Positions 1-10,306 of a stretch of DNA of 64,000 bases are shown here, one piece after another. The position numbers and the translations under genes were made by a program. Positions within the stretch are counted from its first letter, which is position 1. Every line of letters begins with the position of its first letter. The notes beneath the pieces are model-generated. The model did no database searches. It was not told the origin of the DNA and was given only the letters and a program-made list of their open reading frames with translations. Source of the DNA: Rhizodiscina lignyota (taxonomy: Eukaryota; Ascomycota; Dothideomycetes; Aulographales; Rhizodiscinaceae); NCBI GenBank assembly GCA_010015805.1, contig ML978129.1:1-64000 (forward strand). The letters are read 5' to 3'.

Positions 1-259
1 GGGGGGGAGAAGATGGGTGCATCTGAACCCTGGAGAAGATGAAGATATGTACTCTATGGCACTGCTGGCACTCTGAATGGAATCGCGCTCCACACTTTTC
101 TGCAGTCATCATTTGATTTAGAAAGCTAATGGAAGCTATCTTTCAACCTCGACTTGCTCGCAGGGTGCCAATATCTGATCATTTTATGTCTGTCAACCAC
201 TTTCTAACTTGTAGCGATGTCGTCGAATCCAAATTCTTGGAGACAAACGTCCTCATCGG

Positions 260-1489
260 CTACTCCTTAAGAAGGACATATTCCCTCTCGCTCTTGCCAA
301 ACTTAATTATATCCTTCTCCCTCAACTCGACGAATCTCGTTGGCTCAATCTTCTGCCCATTGAGAGTTGTCCCATTTGCGCTGTCCAAGTCCAGTAAATA
401 CGGTCGGACGGTTCCCTTCTCCTTTTTCGCCCCACCAGTTCCATCTTCTGCGAACTCCGCCAAAAAGTCGTCCACGCCCATCTCTTTCTTCTCTTGCTTT
501 TTCGGCACGTATCGAAACTGTATGACGGCATGCTGCTTACTGCAGCTCGGATGCCCAACGTGCAAGTCTGCGACCTTCTCCTCCCTACCCATCAGCCAGC
601 AGCTCTGCGAACTCAGTTGCACATCGCCCATGCTCTCCTTGCCCTTGAATATGTAGAGTCGCCATTTCGATGACGCAGAAGGTTTGCGTGCGTCTGTTGG
701 CTCGTTGTACTTTAGAATGATTTTCTCGGTGGAAGAGATTTTCACGGTATTCGTCTCTTCTGCGAGAGCACCAGTTGTCTTCCAGTTGATCTGCTCTTTT
801 GGGGGCTTGTCTTCACCAGCATCTCCTGATGGATCTGCGCGGAAGGAGTCTTGCTGTGAGGGCAAGGGCTGGCGTGAGCGGAGTGGTGGGCTTCGAGGGC
901 GGTTTTCCTGAAGTTCTCGTCGGTGCCTACGCGGTGGAGAACGGCTTTTGCTATAGCTCCTACGAGGTCTACGCGGCGGGGCTGGGCTTTCACTGAAGTC
1001 TCGTCGACGTCGGCGTGGCGGAGTGGCACTTCGTGAGTGACTCCTCTGCCTTCGTCTTGGCGGCGATGCACTTCGGGAGTAGCTCCTCTGTCGTCGTGCT
1101 GGCGGTGACGCACTTTTGCTAGAAGACGAGCTTCGGCGCCTCCTACGCTTCTGCTCGCGGCTCCGGCTGCGGTCGCGGTCGCGGTCTCTGCTCATCGAGC
1201 GTGCATATCTCCTTCTCGGCTCGGCGTGCTTCCGCTCTCGAGAAACACTGCGGCTGCTACTGCTTCTGCTGCGTGAGTAATGCTCACGCTCACGCCCACC
1301 CCGCTGAGGGCGAGCAGCGGGACTCCTGCTCCGCCTTCTCCTGCTTGGCCGCTCCTCATAAGAGTCGGGACTCAATGACCGCTTCCTCGGTCGGGCGTCG
1401 CGTGCAGGGCGGCGGGTGTAACGCTCATCTTCGCCGGCGGAAGAGTAGCGGCGGTCGCTGCGACGTGGTGCTGTTGCGTCTCCGCCCAT
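260..1489 (-). CDS. FHA-domain pre-mRNA splicing factor, SNIP1/Pml1-like
   Basis: Single-exon gene of 409 aa starting at the ATG at 1489. Residues 1-210 are basic and rich in Arg-Ser and Ser-Pro dipeptides. Residues about 275-405 form an FHA domain: a GRE motif on the first strands, SKQHAVIQF in the middle, and LDSANGTTLNG followed by a REYVLL end. This order (RS-rich arm, then C-terminal FHA) is that of human SNIP1 and yeast Pml1, which belong to the spliceosomal RES complex and bind phosphothreonine peptides. Nuclear location is inferred from the family and the basic arm. Residues 126-196 hold about five imperfect 14-residue repeats with a SPP-RR core. A shorter RS-region would not change the call; other FHA proteins are less likely because the end of the domain matches SNIP1. 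Confidence 0.9.
   Translation of the reverse strand: MGGDATAPRRSDRRYSSAGEDERYTRRPARDARPRKRSLSPDSYEERPSRRRRSRSPAARPQRGGREREHYSRSRSSSSRSVSRERKHAEPRRRYARSMSRDRDRDRSRSREQKRRRRRSSSSSKSASPPARRQRSYSRSASPPRRRQRSHSRSATPPRRRRRDFSESPAPPRRPRRSYSKSRSPPRRHRRELQENRPRSPPLRSRQPLPSQQDSFRADPSGDAGEDKPPKEQINWKTTGALAEETNTVKISSTEKIILKYNEPTDARKPSASSKWRLYIFKGKESMGDVQLSSQSCWLMGREEKVADLHVGHPSCSKQHAVIQFRYVPKKQEKKEMGVDDFLAEFAEDGTGGAKKEKGTVRPYLLDLDSANGTTLNGQKIEPTRFVELREKDIIKFGKSEREYVLLKE
902..1114 (-). repeat. Tandem 42-nt repeat coding RS/SPP units
   Basis: About five imperfect 14-codon units inside the FHA gene encode variants of SASPPRRRQRSYSR. Such units are typical SR-kinase and proline-directed kinase targets in splicing factors. 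Copy number probably varies between strains, as is usual for in-frame coding repeats. Confidence 0.6.
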
Positions 1490-2737
1490 TGACCGCTGAG
1501 GAGAAGAATCGCAGGTGTAGGTGGCGCGTTGGTGCGATTAAGTGCGGTTGCGAAAGTGCGGTGAAGATTTGGGAGGCTGTGCTGCCCTAGCCGGGATGGT
1601 GCAGGCGCCAAGACGTAGGGCTGCACACGCGTGCCTCGAGCAGTCTCTCGAACGCCTCATGACTGAGCAGCAGTTACAGTGTCGAGACTATGCGACCGGG
1701 CTAGGCTTGCTACAACCATTACCGGGCGTCATTCAAGCGTAGAGACTGCGTTGAGGTGGCTTCTGCAGTAATCCAACGTGTCGATATACCTTGGCTCAAG
1801 CATCAGAGGACAGCCCTTCGACTTGGCGAAATCAACACGCGAGTGTCGAATTCTTTGTTCTGGCCCTGTACGATTCTGGTACGTCCATGTCACGAGTGGT
1901 CGGTATTAGCAGTCCGGCTCGGCATTGTAACTATTGCTCATGTGCCAGCTCGCCGTGCTGCTTCTGAACCTGAGGCAGCAAACGTTCGACGGGCCGAGGG
2001 GACTGCCGTCGTTGTTTTACGCGCGAAGATCAATTTGCCCAGCGTATCTGGGGCGCTTATGGCGAGGTGGAGAGGCCCAGGTGTCGTTCGAAGTTTGCAC
2101 GCCATATCCAAGTTGGCGCGCGGTGATTGGCGAGCAGGCTGACTGTCCGGATGGCCACTCCGCACGCTACAGGCGTGGTGGAGCGACGCGCCCATGCTAC
2201 TCTCCAAGAAAGCAAAATTCCCTTACCGCTCTCACCACTCACCTTCCACCGCGCCCCGGGCTCGTCGACAGATGCAACGTGCAAGGTTTCTGGGAGCTCC
2301 GACATGCACGCCATCCACCCTGTCAAACATTCCGCGCGGGCTCACCGTGCTCTGCTACACTCGCCAACTGCAACGGGGGCTGGGGAATTCTCCCTGCGGC
2401 ACAGTGGGCAGTCAGGTAGGTTCGCGTCTCGTTTTGCTTTTCGTGTCGCGATGCGCTGTGCGCTTCTTTCCTCAAGCTTTTCTTCTCCACGCTCTCTCCT
2501 ACCTCCTTCAGTCTGCAGAATTCGCGTCTTCGAACGACCTCCCGCATCGAGAGCACATGTCGTCGCCGGCGTAGTGTCGCACGGCGTGCCTGCAGCGCTG
2601 CTAAGCCTTAGCGGGGCCCGATGCGATGGCGGCCAGGGTCCTGCACTCGTGGGCCAAGGGTGACCGCAAGTACACCGACCATCTGCGAGTACACCCAACC
2701 GGCGGTCTGGTGGCCATTGACGTTCTGGAGAGGGAAA
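1490..2737. other. Divergent intergenic region
   Basis: GC-rich interval between the head-to-head FHA gene and the coiled-coil gene. Overlapping open frames exist on both strands, but none has a conserved motif or a sensible splice partner. It probably holds both promoters. Confidence 0.5.
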
Positions 2738-5517
2738 ATGCAGCCACCGCTAGTGCGCCGAGGAACAGTAGAAAGGTATGATAGCTATAGCTTTGAAATA
2801 CACCCTCCTCCCCCTGCTCTCACGTCGCTGTTATCTCCAATTCTGTTCCCTAATTTCTCACGCGACTGCTGCCGCTCTCATCACGCTCGACCCGCCTGTG
2901 TCCACACGACACTTTCAGTCACCAAGCACCTGCTAATCTCATAAAGCTGTCACTTCGGAATAGCTTGGGACGGAAGCCGCTTACCCTCACGGTCCCTTCT
3001 AATTCTAATAAGAATGCTTTCGACTACCCATTCTCACCAGCGTCGATAATTCTGCATGACAGCAATAGCATAAGCTCCCCAAGCTCTGCCACAAAGTCTG
3101 GGTTCAGCAGTGCTATATCGAATCCCTCGCCGTCGACCATTTATACTCCCGAGTCACCACTAAACAAGCCTCTTCCGAGAAGACCTCGCTCGCCATCGTC
3201 TCCAGCTCTTTCAACAGTCGCCGAACTGCCGACATTTACACCGAGCCCAACGGCTCCTGCTATCTTGACACCACTCAAGATCCAAATTGCAATGGGACTA
3301 GCAGAATACGGAAGACCAGTGCAAATGGAGGGGTTTGACATCCAAAGACCAAGGACTACTACGGGCGTCACGCCAGCAACGAGGCAGCATCGCAGGAATA
3401 GGAGTGAGAACTTGAAGCCCATGAGAGATCCAAGAGATCCAAGAGACGTTTCTCCAACACCGCTACCGTTGTTTGCACGCAGTCGGACTGTTGTACATCC
3501 GGCTCAGGGTGGAAGTCATGATAGGGTGCCGGTTGATAGCACACGTCAGCCAACCACACACCTTGGGTCTCCGCTACCAGTAACGAAGAAGAGGACAGCG
3601 TCCGGATCGCTTCCGGTCCAGCCGCCAGTACCAGCAAAGGACGCTCCGCATGGAGCAAACTCACGGTCGAATCAAGGCCGTAAGGATCGCGATATCGAAC
3701 TGGAAGCCATCCGCATCGAGCGCGACTACTACTCACATTCACTGAGGGAGACTCAAACAAAAATCGAAACTGCACTTACACAGCTGAGCAAATCTCAGGT
3801 CAACGAGCGCATGCTGAAGGCCCAAATCGATGCCCTCGAAGGACGCCTGGAAGATGCAAATTCACAAAGAGTGGATGCATTTGAACAAAACATGTTCCTT
3901 GAAGAGAAGCTACAGCATCTTTTGTTGAAAGACAACAGTGGCCCGTTACCAAGAATCGAGAGATTCACCATTAACACTGATACGGCCAAGTTGCGCGACG
4001 CAGAACAGCACATTGCCTCTCTTGAGAAACAGCTCCAGGCGACGAGGCAAGAAGGGGGCCTTCGTTCCATTGTCACTGCACTCACTGGCCAAATTGATCA
4101 GTTTCAGAAATCTGTCAAGGAGAAGGACACGTATATTCAAGCCCTGGAGCAGCAGAATAATAACTTCCGATTCCACTTGGAAAACCTTCAGCAACGGCAT
4201 CATTCCACGTTAAAAACAAACGAAGCCTTGCGAGCTGCTCAAGCTGCACAGAAGGATTTAGTGGAAGCACAGCAAGCTTCTGCCGCGCAGTTGACGCATC
4301 TCGAGACGAGGAGCGTGGAGCTAGAAACTCAACTTCACAATGTCCAAGCAGAGAAAGACCAGATCGCAGGACTGCTCCACGTGGAAATTCGCCGCCAAGC
4401 CGCCGTCGTCAATAATTTCGAGTACCCAAACGCCTCCCCACTGAGCCAAATGAGCGAGACGGAGCGTGCTATCGAAGAGGTGAAGGCGCGTGTCGGATCT
4501 TTCATGGCAAAGAATGGAGCCACCAGCGCACACGATCCGTCAAAATCTACTGAGGAGAGAATCGCAGATCTCGAGAAGGAGGTTGCGTATCACATTAAAG
4601 ACATCGTGCTCTACAAGCTGGATGTCAAGGGATACAAGAAGGATCTCCGCCGTGCAAACGCAAAGGTTAAGAAGCTCATCGAAGCCGAGGCAACACGGCA
4701 GACCCTCTCTCCTGCGGGTACCGCTCCTTCGCCATCTCCATCATTCGCCTCAACTGCAACCTCAAGTGGCCCGGGTAGCGCTTATCCTACCACTCCATCG
4801 CCTGGCCCCTACAATGCGATTACTCGCAGCACGTTTGCGATCACCCCAGAACCTCTACCACGGCCAGAACATCAGCCAACCGCCCCAGTAATTGTACCAA
4901 CGATATCTGTCCGAGCTAGGACACCTACTCCGAAGAGGACGAAGCGAGCAGTCACTCCCCCTCCAGCATCATCCTTCCAGAAGTTCGCGAGCTCCACGCC
5001 GACTACGCCGACTACTCCAACTGCACCGCAGACTGTCATTCCACCACCCATTGCAAGACAGCGCTCCATGACCGGACCAGTGAGGTCCTCTTCAGCCGGT
5101 CAGACCAGGCCACGAGGAAGCTCTTCGGTGCCTCCGAGTCCAATGTGGCCGCACCATAGTCGACAGCACTCAGAGCCACCACTCTCGATGTCTGGATCCT
5201 CCCACGAATATGTAGTGGAGATTGGCGACCGCTCACCGATAGTGCAAAACGCCTCCTCGCAAACCGCCATGGCGCCATCGAACTGGCACATGGTGCAGCA
5301 GATGCACGAACATCAGCGCGCCAAGGGCGTGGGCGAACAGCAAGAATATATCCAAGCACAAGCACATATGCAGCAGACTCCGCAGCAGCAGGAGCAGCAG
5401 CGGAAGGGAAGCGCCACCTCGCGGAACAGTGCGCAGGGCTGGCCGGATGTGCCGGGCGGTGGACTGCCGCCGGTGCAGATGTGGAAGGACAGCAACAAGA
5501 AAGCCGTGGGTGCGTAG
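2738..5517 (+). CDS. Long coiled-coil protein with disordered Ser/Pro/Thr ends, function unknown
   Basis: Proposed exons are 2738-2775 and 2964-5517 (863 aa). The downstream frame has no early ATG (its first codon there is TTG), so a 5' exon is needed. The ATG at 2738 joined through a GTATGA donor at 2776 and a TAG acceptor ending at 2963 keeps frame, with a CTAAT branch point about 30 nt before the acceptor. Residues about 20-230 and 590-860 are low-complexity, rich in Ser, Pro and Thr, with Gln-rich runs near the end. The middle, about residues 240-570, is a strong heptad-type coiled coil interrupted near 480. I recognise no enzyme motif. Cytoskeletal or polarity scaffolding is possible but is only inference. 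The exact first exon is the weakest part; an upstream in-frame ATG also exists at 2621. Confidence 0.78.
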
Positions 5518-6399
5518 GAATAATGCGTCTTGCGCGCTGGGAGGGGAGGCTGGAAACAAAGTTGTTATATGATATGTTGAGATTGATGTATCAAGTAGAA
5601 ATGAGTAAACGAATGCATGATGTGTAATAAATCGTTTTTAGGCTGTTGTGTGCGAGCGAATGCGCAGTGATATGCTGTGGTTGAACAGTGTGGAAGCGAT
5701 GCGTTTGATGGAGCCGCAAGCCTCTTCAAATAATTCGACATATATTGTCTACTTTGCATCTATTCTGCTTAGTTCCCTTTCCCATATGATCCTGGGCGTG
5801 TTTTTGTTAGCTTATTGCTGATAAGGAGTTGCCCACTGAATGGAATTGGAGCGTCGTCCGAGTGATCTTCCGTTAAATTCTAAGAAGTCAACATTTTGGA
5901 GAGCATATCGGACAATGGTGAGTCTATAGTACTCCTTTATCGATGTCGTTCCAGTAGTGTGTATGCGGGAGATCTTTTCTTAATTTGGCTAGAGCGGCTG
6001 TGGGGGCGGAACGGGCCTAACCTCGAGGAGTGATGCTCTGTAAATTTTTATCAAGGAAAAGGAGTTTTTGCCAGATGTTGCATGGGAGCTTCGCCTCCGC
6101 TTGGCAATAGCAATCACGGAGCAATTAGGCGTAATCAACAGGGCAAAAAGATCTGGTAACACTGTAAATTTACCTTCTCAACCCCTAGGACTGCGTCCTG
6201 CTCGTGCAGTCCCTCTCTTTCCCTTGTAATCATATTCACTGCCAACGTGGACATTGGTATATAAAGAACTATTCTGTAGATTCTATCGCTCGAATAAGAC
6301 CGTCTCAAGTTCACATTCTATCTTCAGTTTCGCTGTTCTATATCGGACTCTGGCTTCCAAAGAGCTGCCACTATCTCACGGCGTCTGAGGCCATTCATC
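5518..6399. other. Intergenic, mostly non-coding
   Basis: AT-richer stretch with no supported gene. It should contain the 3' UTR of the coiled-coil gene and the promoter of the secreted protein gene. Confidence 0.5.
6258..6266 (+). promoter_or_regulatory. TATA-box-like site
   Basis: TATATAAAG lies about 135 nt before the ATG of the secreted GPI-type protein. Its position fits a TATA element with a moderate 5' UTR; no transcript evidence is available. Confidence 0.4.
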
Positions 6400-7289
6400 A
6401 TGTATTATCGAGCGTCCTTCCTTCCTCTAATCCTCACATTCGCCTCTCAGATCGCGCATGCCGCCAAACCGAAAGACATTTACGGCGGCGATGAGCCCAG
6501 CCCACATCCTACATTACAACCATCCGAGCAAGGGGGAGATACTCCTCCGCCTCCGGTCACTGCACCCTTAGGTAGTTTCGCTGAGAACGGCGGTCAAACT
6601 CCATTTAAAGGTAGACACCATCAAACCAGCTAGTCCCTTGAATTGACGCTGAGACAGTAACATACACAGACAAGGAGGAGTGGCAGGAACTTCTCGAGAA
6701 GGTGAACGACCTCCTCGAAGCCATCGACGACCTGACAGACTTGGATAACAATCCGACATCGGCGTCGACATACTCGTACGCATATTCGACATATACATCA
6801 GTCGCCAAAGGTGCGTCTGCGTTCATGGCTGGTGCAGATACAGTCGTAACGCTCTCAGCCTTATTCGACCCATCCAAACCCTCGGAAGCCTGCAGCGCCT
6901 TGGGTTCGCTAGCCACGTACTGCTCTGTGTCGTCCGTGCCCAACGCACCTCCGCATAGCTGCGCGTGCTACTCTGGATCCTACTACGTGCCGGAGCAGTG
7001 GAACTCTCTCGCTGAGCGCTGTGCGGACTATTCATGTTTAGCAGCAGACGATCATGATTGTTACTTGGCAACCGTAGCTGCGGATTACACATCTTACTGT
7101 TCCATGAATGTGAATGATTCACCGAGTGCGGCGTTCTCGGCACCTAAGGCGACGAGTGCAACGCCGACAGAGACGACTGCGGCTCCTGCTCCTACTGACA
7201 CTCCTTCTGTTGCTGCGTCTCTCGCTGTCCGTACAATTTTGGCCCCCGTCACTCTCTTCTTCTCATTCCTCTTTATCTTGTGGCTGTAG
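6400..7289 (+). CDS. Secreted, cysteine-containing GPI-anchor-type protein, unknown
   Basis: Two exons, 6400-6610 and 6658-7289 (280 aa), with a 47-nt intron bearing a TTGAC branch point. Residues 1-21 are a signal peptide ending in an AHA cleavage-type site. Residues about 25-65 are Pro-rich. A middle region of about 110 residues has roughly ten Cys in a SxCxxL, SCAC, CADYSC, DCYLA pattern, suggesting several disulphides. A Thr/Ala/Pro stalk follows, and the last 20 residues are hydrophobic, as in GPI-attachment tails. The product is therefore probably on the plasma membrane or wall. I do not recognise a named domain; it is not a clear CFEM protein because Cys spacing does not fit. Adhesin or effector-like roles are guesses. 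Confidence 0.7.
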
Positions 7290-8132
7290 GGAACGCCGCA
7301 TGTTCGACGACAACCCCCGGTCACTTTGTCTTTGTCAGGGCGAGTTGTTGCTACACGAGCTAAGACCACCGCGCAGCTTCAAAGAAAGTGATTATTCATA
7401 TTGCTTGACAGGAGCCTCTAACTTCACTAACTTCGGAGCATTGTCAAATCGAATGAGAGGGATGGACCATTCAGAACGGAGTCGTCAAGCCAATGGAGCG
7501 TGCCGATCAGCGGTGTCCCTGGAACCGGTATATGCTTCGAGTAGCGTTGCCATGCGTGACTTCGCCTTTGGTTCGGCGCAGAGAAGAAGTTGGCACACTG
7601 TGGATTGCTGGAAGAGTATGACCGGCGATGAAGCATTTCGTTGGGTGACAGCTAGAAACAACACCCTATCAAACACGGCATGTGTTTGAACTTGGCCATT
7701 TAGTGTTTTGCCAGTATGTTATGTACTAACACCCGGCGTGTTATGGTATCGGCCTTGGTCCGTGCACAAGCATTGCTTGCAATGCTGTCAGAAGACTGGT
7801 CCGAGCAAAGTCTCTGTGGCTGATATTGGCTACTTTGTTATTGTCCGACTTGGTTTGTCGATTGTGGATAGAGAGATAACACTGGATTGAATTATCGTAG
7901 AGCGCTGTGTTTAAGAATGTTTAAGAGTGGTCTTAGCGTTAGGGGAGTCCATTAATCAGTTTTAGGGTATCCAATATCGCTCATATCAGCATTACTGAGC
8001 AGACATCGCGCCTTGCTTACAGTGAAAGGATGTCCTCAACCCCGAAAACTCCAGTGATGTAAAGCGGCAGTTAAGATTGGTATCATAGAGTCTCTTTCAG
8101 CCACTGCTGCTTTATCAAGGGCTCTAACCCCG
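7290..8132. other. Intergenic, no gene seen
   Basis: Convergent region between the GPI-type gene and the prenylcysteine oxidase gene. Short open frames are without motifs. Confidence 0.5.
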
Positions 8133-9850
8133 TCAAAGCTCCCGCTTCCCACCATCATCCACGTGCGTATCTTTTTTCCTCCCCATCCAATCGTCTACAA
8201 TCAACCTAGCAACATTCTTCCCCATCAACGCACTCGTCTCCATCGTGCTAATGAACCCCTCAATTCCACTTGTGTACCAAAAATCTTTATCGAGGCTGAT
8301 CTCCTCGAACGTGACGCGCGGGTAATGATACGGATACGAGTGCCACACTTTCCTGTATATCCACGAGACATCCTCTTTGCTGACGTCCAACTGAGCCTCC
8401 TCGCCTTCGTCATCCTCCGCTCCCAAGGGGGAGTCCTGCAGCCCGAGGATTTTGATGAGGAATTTGGCGTCGATTTCCGTGGGCGAGAAGATCTTGTATG
8501 TGAATTCCTCTCGGGGAGGGTTGACTTTGCGGTTCACGATTGGTTGCAACAGACTGATGCTGAAGAAACCGGCTCTGCCGACGCCTTTGGGGTCTGATCC
8601 TGGCTTCTCGTCTGGCTGCAGTGTCGTGAGGATGATCTCCGGTACGAGCTCGTCCGGAGGCAAGTTGAATGCCTGTGGGGACAGGAGATGCGGCGACGTG
8701 AACAAAGTGACGTGCAGTTGCACGTACGGAACCTTGTCCGGCACACGCTTCGATTCTGGCGCGATCTCGATGTCTGAGAACTGATGCGGCGCGGCGAGGA
8801 CAACAGAGTCGAAATGCTCGCTCTTCATCTTCGACTCAGCTGATCCATCTCCGCCCTCGACTTCCTTCCACTCAAGAATATATCCTCCACCTTCGACTTT
8901 CCGCACCGCACTAACCGCCGTACCTAGCAGCACATCCTTCGTCGCGCCCTCCACCATCTTCTCAAAGATCTTCCAATTTCCACCCTCCACGCCCACCGCG
9001 CCGTCCGTCGCCATGCACACCATCGTCTCCAGCCCATGTATGAGTCCCAAATTCTGTGCATAATTCACCCTCGTAGCCGCCTGCACCACCTCCTGCGCGA
9101 ATAGCCCGCCAACCTTATTCTCCTCGAGATACTGCCATCCCGTCGTCGCAGTGACCGCGGTAAGGCCCAATTCATACGCCGCGTCGCTGAGGCTCGCGAA
9201 CGGGAACATTGGCTCCTCGTAGAGGCTCAGAAAAGCGTTCACCGTCTTCTTCACCAGGTTGTTCGTGCGGATGGGCGCGAGCCCGTAGCGCCACAGCAGC
9301 TTCGCCGTGTCCCACCACCTGTTCGTGGCGCTCTGCGTGATGAGGAACTTCTCGCCATCCCAGACACCGAGCAGCGGCGCAGCAGCGAGCCTAGCGGTGC
9401 CATTGTACCCGTCGTACTCCCTCGCGGAGCCCAATTCGACGGTTCTAAGGCCAAACTCTTCCGTAGCGTTGGACAAGATGTAGTTCACCTTCACGAAGAT
9501 GCTGGCGCCCAGCTCGATGGGGTCGGACGAAGGGTCGTCGAACGCTTGGACTGTCGTAGAGCGTCCGCCGATGTACGCGTTGCGCTCGAAGATGGTAATG
9601 TTCGCCTTCACGCCCGCCTCGTCGGCGAATTTGCGAAGGTGATATGCGGCTGATGCGCCGGCGGCGCCAGCACCTGTTCTGATTGTGAGAGTTCGATACC
9701 ACGGAAGTTGATGTCTAAGAGGAGTGTACCTATCACCGCGACTCTCCTGGCGCTTTCTTCGAGCTTAAGAGGCTGTTGTGCATCCTGGTGGAGTACTTGA
9801 GCTTGGCTTACCGCAAAGCAGCTCGCGAGAGCAAGTCTGGCGAAGCGCAT
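8133..9850 (-). CDS. Prenylcysteine oxidase (prenylcysteine lyase)
   Basis: Two exons, 9730-9850 and 8133-9673 (553 aa), joined over a 56-nt intron. The intron splits the codon of the first Gly of the dinucleotide-binding motif; splicing creates VAVIGAGAAGASAAYHL, a classic FAD Rossmann GxGxxG. Residues 1-18 look like a signal peptide. After the FERN..IGGRSTT segment the protein follows the Pcyox family to its end. The enzyme oxidatively cleaves the thioether of farnesyl- or geranylgeranylcysteine released from prenylated proteins, giving cysteine, an aldehyde and hydrogen peroxide, in a lysosome/vacuole-type compartment. Length fits the family. Other FAD amine-oxidase-like flavoproteins share only the N-terminus, so the assignment is firm. 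Confidence 0.92.
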
Positions 9851-10306
9851 TTTGCAATGATGTTGCGTGGGCTCGACCGCGTCAGTGATATTTAAAATCG
9901 ATCGTAAGACTGGCAATTGTCATCGCCATTGCCTGTGAAGTTGTCGTAGGGCTGCCAACGCATGGATCAGGGAAGGTAGTGGAGCACGCAGGGTGGGTGG
10001 GTCACTGGATATTTGTGGGGAGAGTTCATTGCCTATTTGGGCAAGCCTCCATCAGAAGTCAAGAAGGCCATCTCAGTTTCACGATTGCGCGCAAGACAGT
10101 GAACGCGGGAGTTTTGAAATGTTACAGTTCATGAATAGCACATGCTGGTAGCCACGGGTATAGTAGAGGAAGCCAGGAACCATTGCTCTCTTTCGCAATT
10201 CCTTCCTCGAAGAGGCCAAGCTCCGCAGTAGTCGGAGCAAGCCAGCCCAATCCCGCTTTTGTAAAGACGCTAAGACAGTCGTATACCACCAGCTCGCGAG
10301 AGAGCC
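9851..10306. other. Intergenic, no gene seen
   Basis: Holds the promoter of the prenylcysteine oxidase gene and the 3' flank of MED14. No supported reading frame. Confidence 0.5.

Noticed and set aside
129-656. 175-aa plus-strand open frame
   Set aside because: It is the antisense shadow of the FHA domain of the SNIP1-like gene and has no motif of its own.
1756-2700. Several overlapping frames of 60-180 codons on both strands
   Set aside because: GC-rich sequence gives long chance frames; no conserved motif, signal peptide or splice logic was found.
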